Shown in pieces: positions 62,519 to 64,000 of a stretch of 64,000 nucleotides of DNA. Both the position numbers and the translations under genes were made by a program. Below the pieces are notes generated by a model that was not told the origin of the DNA, made no database searches, and was given only the letters and a program-made list of their open reading frames with translations. Within the stretch, counting starts at the first letter, position 1. Each line of letters begins with the position of its first letter. The DNA is from Wenyingzhuangia sp. 2_MG-2023 (GTDB lineage: Bacteria > Bacteroidota > Bacteroidia > Flavobacteriales > Flavobacteriaceae): NCBI RefSeq assembly GCF_030548295.1, contig NZ_JAUOSB010000013.1, positions 22,922 to 86,921 on the forward strand. The letters run 5' to 3'.

Positions 62519-63178
62519 TTATTTAGAAACACTACTTTTTATTTTAGGGATTCTAATGCTATAAACTTCTTTGATCATACTCTTACGAATCTTTTTTACG
62601 TGACTGTAAAAGTTGAAAATGTCTTCTTTGTTAGCTGTATATTTTCTATAAGAGTAAGCAAATAGAATCAGAAATGGTTCAGACCTTTTTTGCTTAATGT
62701 AACGATAGACACTCCATTCAAAAACACCATTGGTTTCACTAATGAGAAAATCAATAATAACTTCGTTGTTCCTTTTGTCATTAAATACTTGATAATCAAT
62801 AACAGGGTTTTTTGCTTTTAACTCTTCTAATTCTCGTATCTTTAGGTTAAGCGCATCGCTTACAGTGTAATTACCACTAATGGCTTCAATCAGAATTTTT
62901 TCAGTATAATTTGTCAGATCCTCTTCAGGTAACAGATATTCTTGTTTGTAATATATGGGCACAGGATGTATTCCCCATGTAAGAGTGTATTCAGTATCAT
63001 AAAATTCAATATCTTCTCCAATCAATAAATAGTCTTGACTGGCCGAAACAACGTCTTCTTCAATAGTATTGGTTGCTAAAGAATCAATCACTATTTCCTG
63101 ACTTTTTACAGAAGAAAAGTATAAGGTACAAATCGTTAAGACAATTGTAGTTTTGTTAAAAAATGAAAGTTGATCCAT
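62519..63178 (-). CDS. Secreted protein of unknown function
   Basis: This 219-residue protein has a signal peptide (about 1-26, ending SSVKSQ). The body has an acidic first third (LIGEDIEFYDTEYTLTWG) and a later Lys/Arg- and Tyr-rich part (FEWSVYRYIKQKRSEPFLILFAYSYRKYTANKED). It resembles small Bacteroidota secreted proteins of unknown role, and no motif is recognised. It is convergent with ccoI; the 129 bases between them show no convincing terminator and no ORF. Confidence 0.75.
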   Translation of the reverse strand: MDQLSFFNKTTIVLTICTLYFSSVKSQEIVIDSLATNTIEEDVVSASQDYLLIGEDIEFYDTEYTLTWGIHPVPIYYKQEYLLPEEDLTNYTEKILIEAISGNYTVSDALNLKIRELEELKAKNPVIDYQVFNDKRNNEVIIDFLISETNGVFEWSVYRYIKQKRSEPFLILFAYSYRKYTANKEDIFNFYSHVKKIRKSMIKEVYSIRIPKIKSSVSK

Positions 63179-63421
63179 AACTTGGAATGTTCTTTTTACA
63201 GTTGTTTAAACGATTTACAAATAAAATGGATTAATTTTTTTGTAAAAATTTTCGAAAATAAAAATAGGTGATTTTTTTCAACTCTTAATAGAAAATAGAT
63301 ATATTTTACGATGAGTTTGTATCATTAATAGGGTGTAAGTAAATATACATCCGAATAAAACCATTTTTTAATTCTCATAAGGAGTAAAAATTGTTAAATA
63401 TATAAGTTGTGTAATTAACGC
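63179..63421. other. Non-coding A/T-rich gap
   Basis: These 243 bases lie between two minus-strand genes. I see no ORF, terminator hairpin or clear promoter pair. Confidence 0.5.
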
Positions 63422-63664
63422 TTAACCAAAAATTCTATTGATTAGTTTTTTACTAGCGTTTTTAATTTTCCATTCTCCAGAATATCTATTTATATATAGT
63501 ATTGCCTTTTCTCGATTGATTTCTTGAATAATCGTAGTGTCTCTACTCCTTAAAAAGCGGAGAACCTTTTCTGAAATCGCTTTAGATCTTTCGTATTTGT
63601 GTAAGTTAGGGTTGCTTATTTCTATGCTGCCGTCAAAAATTACAATATTTTTAATAGTTTCCAT
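63422..63664 (-). CDS. Small basic protein of unknown function
   Basis: This 80-residue protein starts with a hydrophobic beta strand (METIKNIVIFDGSIEI), then a basic helix (ERSKAISEKVLRFLRSRDTTII) and an ILYINRYSGEWKIKNASKKLINRIFG end. It has no signal peptide. Codon use and composition are protein-like, but I recognise no family. It stands alone between two gaps. Confidence 0.55.
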   Translation of the reverse strand: METIKNIVIFDGSIEISNPNLHKYERSKAISEKVLRFLRSRDTTIIQEINREKAILYINRYSGEWKIKNASKKLINRIFG

Positions 63665-63960
63665 GCTTTGTTAAATTTTGTTTGACAGCATTAATTTACT
63701 CAAAAATAAAAACATACACAACTAATGATTAAGATAGGTATTTGTTTAAAATATAGATTCAGTTATAGTATTATAGTAGCGGGTTGTATTAAAAGGATGA
63801 TAATAACCGTAATGCTAAATTAATTTCAATACTTAGCCATTAAGTGTGTAAAATGGTTGTTATTCCCTGTTAATGAGCAAGACTTTCGATTTTATGAATG
63901 ATTAAAAGATTGATAATTATGATATTAAGAAATAATTTAAAAAAAGGTTAAAAAAGATAG
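63665..63960. other. Non-coding A/T-rich gap before the terminal promoter
   Basis: These 296 bases hold stop codons in all frames and no clear hairpin. They are the upstream region of the promoter at 63961-63990. Confidence 0.5.
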
Positions 63961-63990
63961 TTGTAGATAAGTAATAGTTGTGTATCTTTG
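63961..63990 (+). promoter_or_regulatory. Strong flavobacterial promoter pointing out of the window
   Basis: TTG (63961-63963) and TATCTTTG (63983-63990) are exactly 19 bases apart, an exact match to the TTG-N19-TAnnTTTG consensus. The transcript would begin in the GCACCCGCAAC that closes the window. The gene it serves is outside; a tRNA or other highly expressed gene is possible. Confidence 0.8.
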
Positions 63991-64000
63991 CACCCGCAAC

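Noticed and set aside
1..64000. CRISPR arrays, insertion sequences, prophage or integrase genes, tRNA and rRNA genes
   Set aside because: I looked for spaced repeats, transposase motifs, terminal repeats and tRNA T-loop patterns and found none I could support.

Overview
The window is AT-rich chromosomal DNA from a member of the Bacteroidota, most likely a marine Flavobacteriaceae bacterium. The evidence is SusC/SusD pairs, a hybrid two-component regulator, a C-terminal type IX secretion sorting domain, weak ribosome binding sites, and promoters of the flavobacterial type (TTG, 19 bases, TAnnTTTG). The sulfatase plus DUF1680 glycosidase suggests a user of sulfated algal polysaccharide. The genus cannot be fixed from the sequence alone. 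I saw no insertion sequence, prophage, CRISPR array, tRNA or rRNA gene.

Layout. 1-4.7 kb: a minus-strand tetR-tolC-emrA-emrB drug efflux operon with a promoter buried in two palindromes, and a divergent 2OG-Fe(II) oxygenase. 5.6-6.9 kb: a type IX secreted protein that looks like binding domains only. 7.2-12.1 kb: hisS-folE, then a minus-strand speA-speB-small acidic protein operon (arginine decarboxylase and an agmatinase-like protein with one metal ligand altered). 12.1-14.8 kb: a possible structured RNA and an S9A oligopeptidase.

14.8-39.3 kb is a polysaccharide utilization locus with a mirrored plan. A susC-susD-susE-lipoprotein operon runs leftward. A central rightward block follows: DUF1680 glycosidase, a DUF4380-like mutarotase-fold protein, an S1 sulfatase, and a 1381-residue hybrid sensor/regulator. 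A second, paralogous susC-susD-susE-lipoprotein operon runs rightward. Both operons carry an unrelated-sequence hairpin at the same place, just before the small lipoprotein gene. Bound glycan would be imported by the SusCD pairs, trimmed and desulfated in the periplasm, and sensed by the hybrid regulator.

39.5-47.6 kb: a His-rich lipoprotein metallophosphatase and a second uptake operon (fecR, STN-type susC, SusD_2-type susD) with no ECF sigma gene beside it. 47.8-50.6 kb: a membrane protein, argS and a small acidic lipoprotein.

50.9-62.4 kb appears to be an oxygen/redox and stress island: PAS histidine kinase, a response regulator fused to a CRP/FNR DNA-binding module, a shortened baeRF (eRF1-like) protein, MscS, AI-2E-type permease, a small HELGH protein, a GH3-type adenylase, Dps, an FNR-like regulator and a CcoI-type copper ATPase. 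At least four promoters here carry FNR/CRP-type palindromes (TTGAT-N4-ATCAA or close), including a 26-bp palindrome before the kinase. This shared operator set is the most coherent unnamed system in the window. The last 1.6 kb holds two unknown genes and ends in a near-perfect promoter pointing out of the window.
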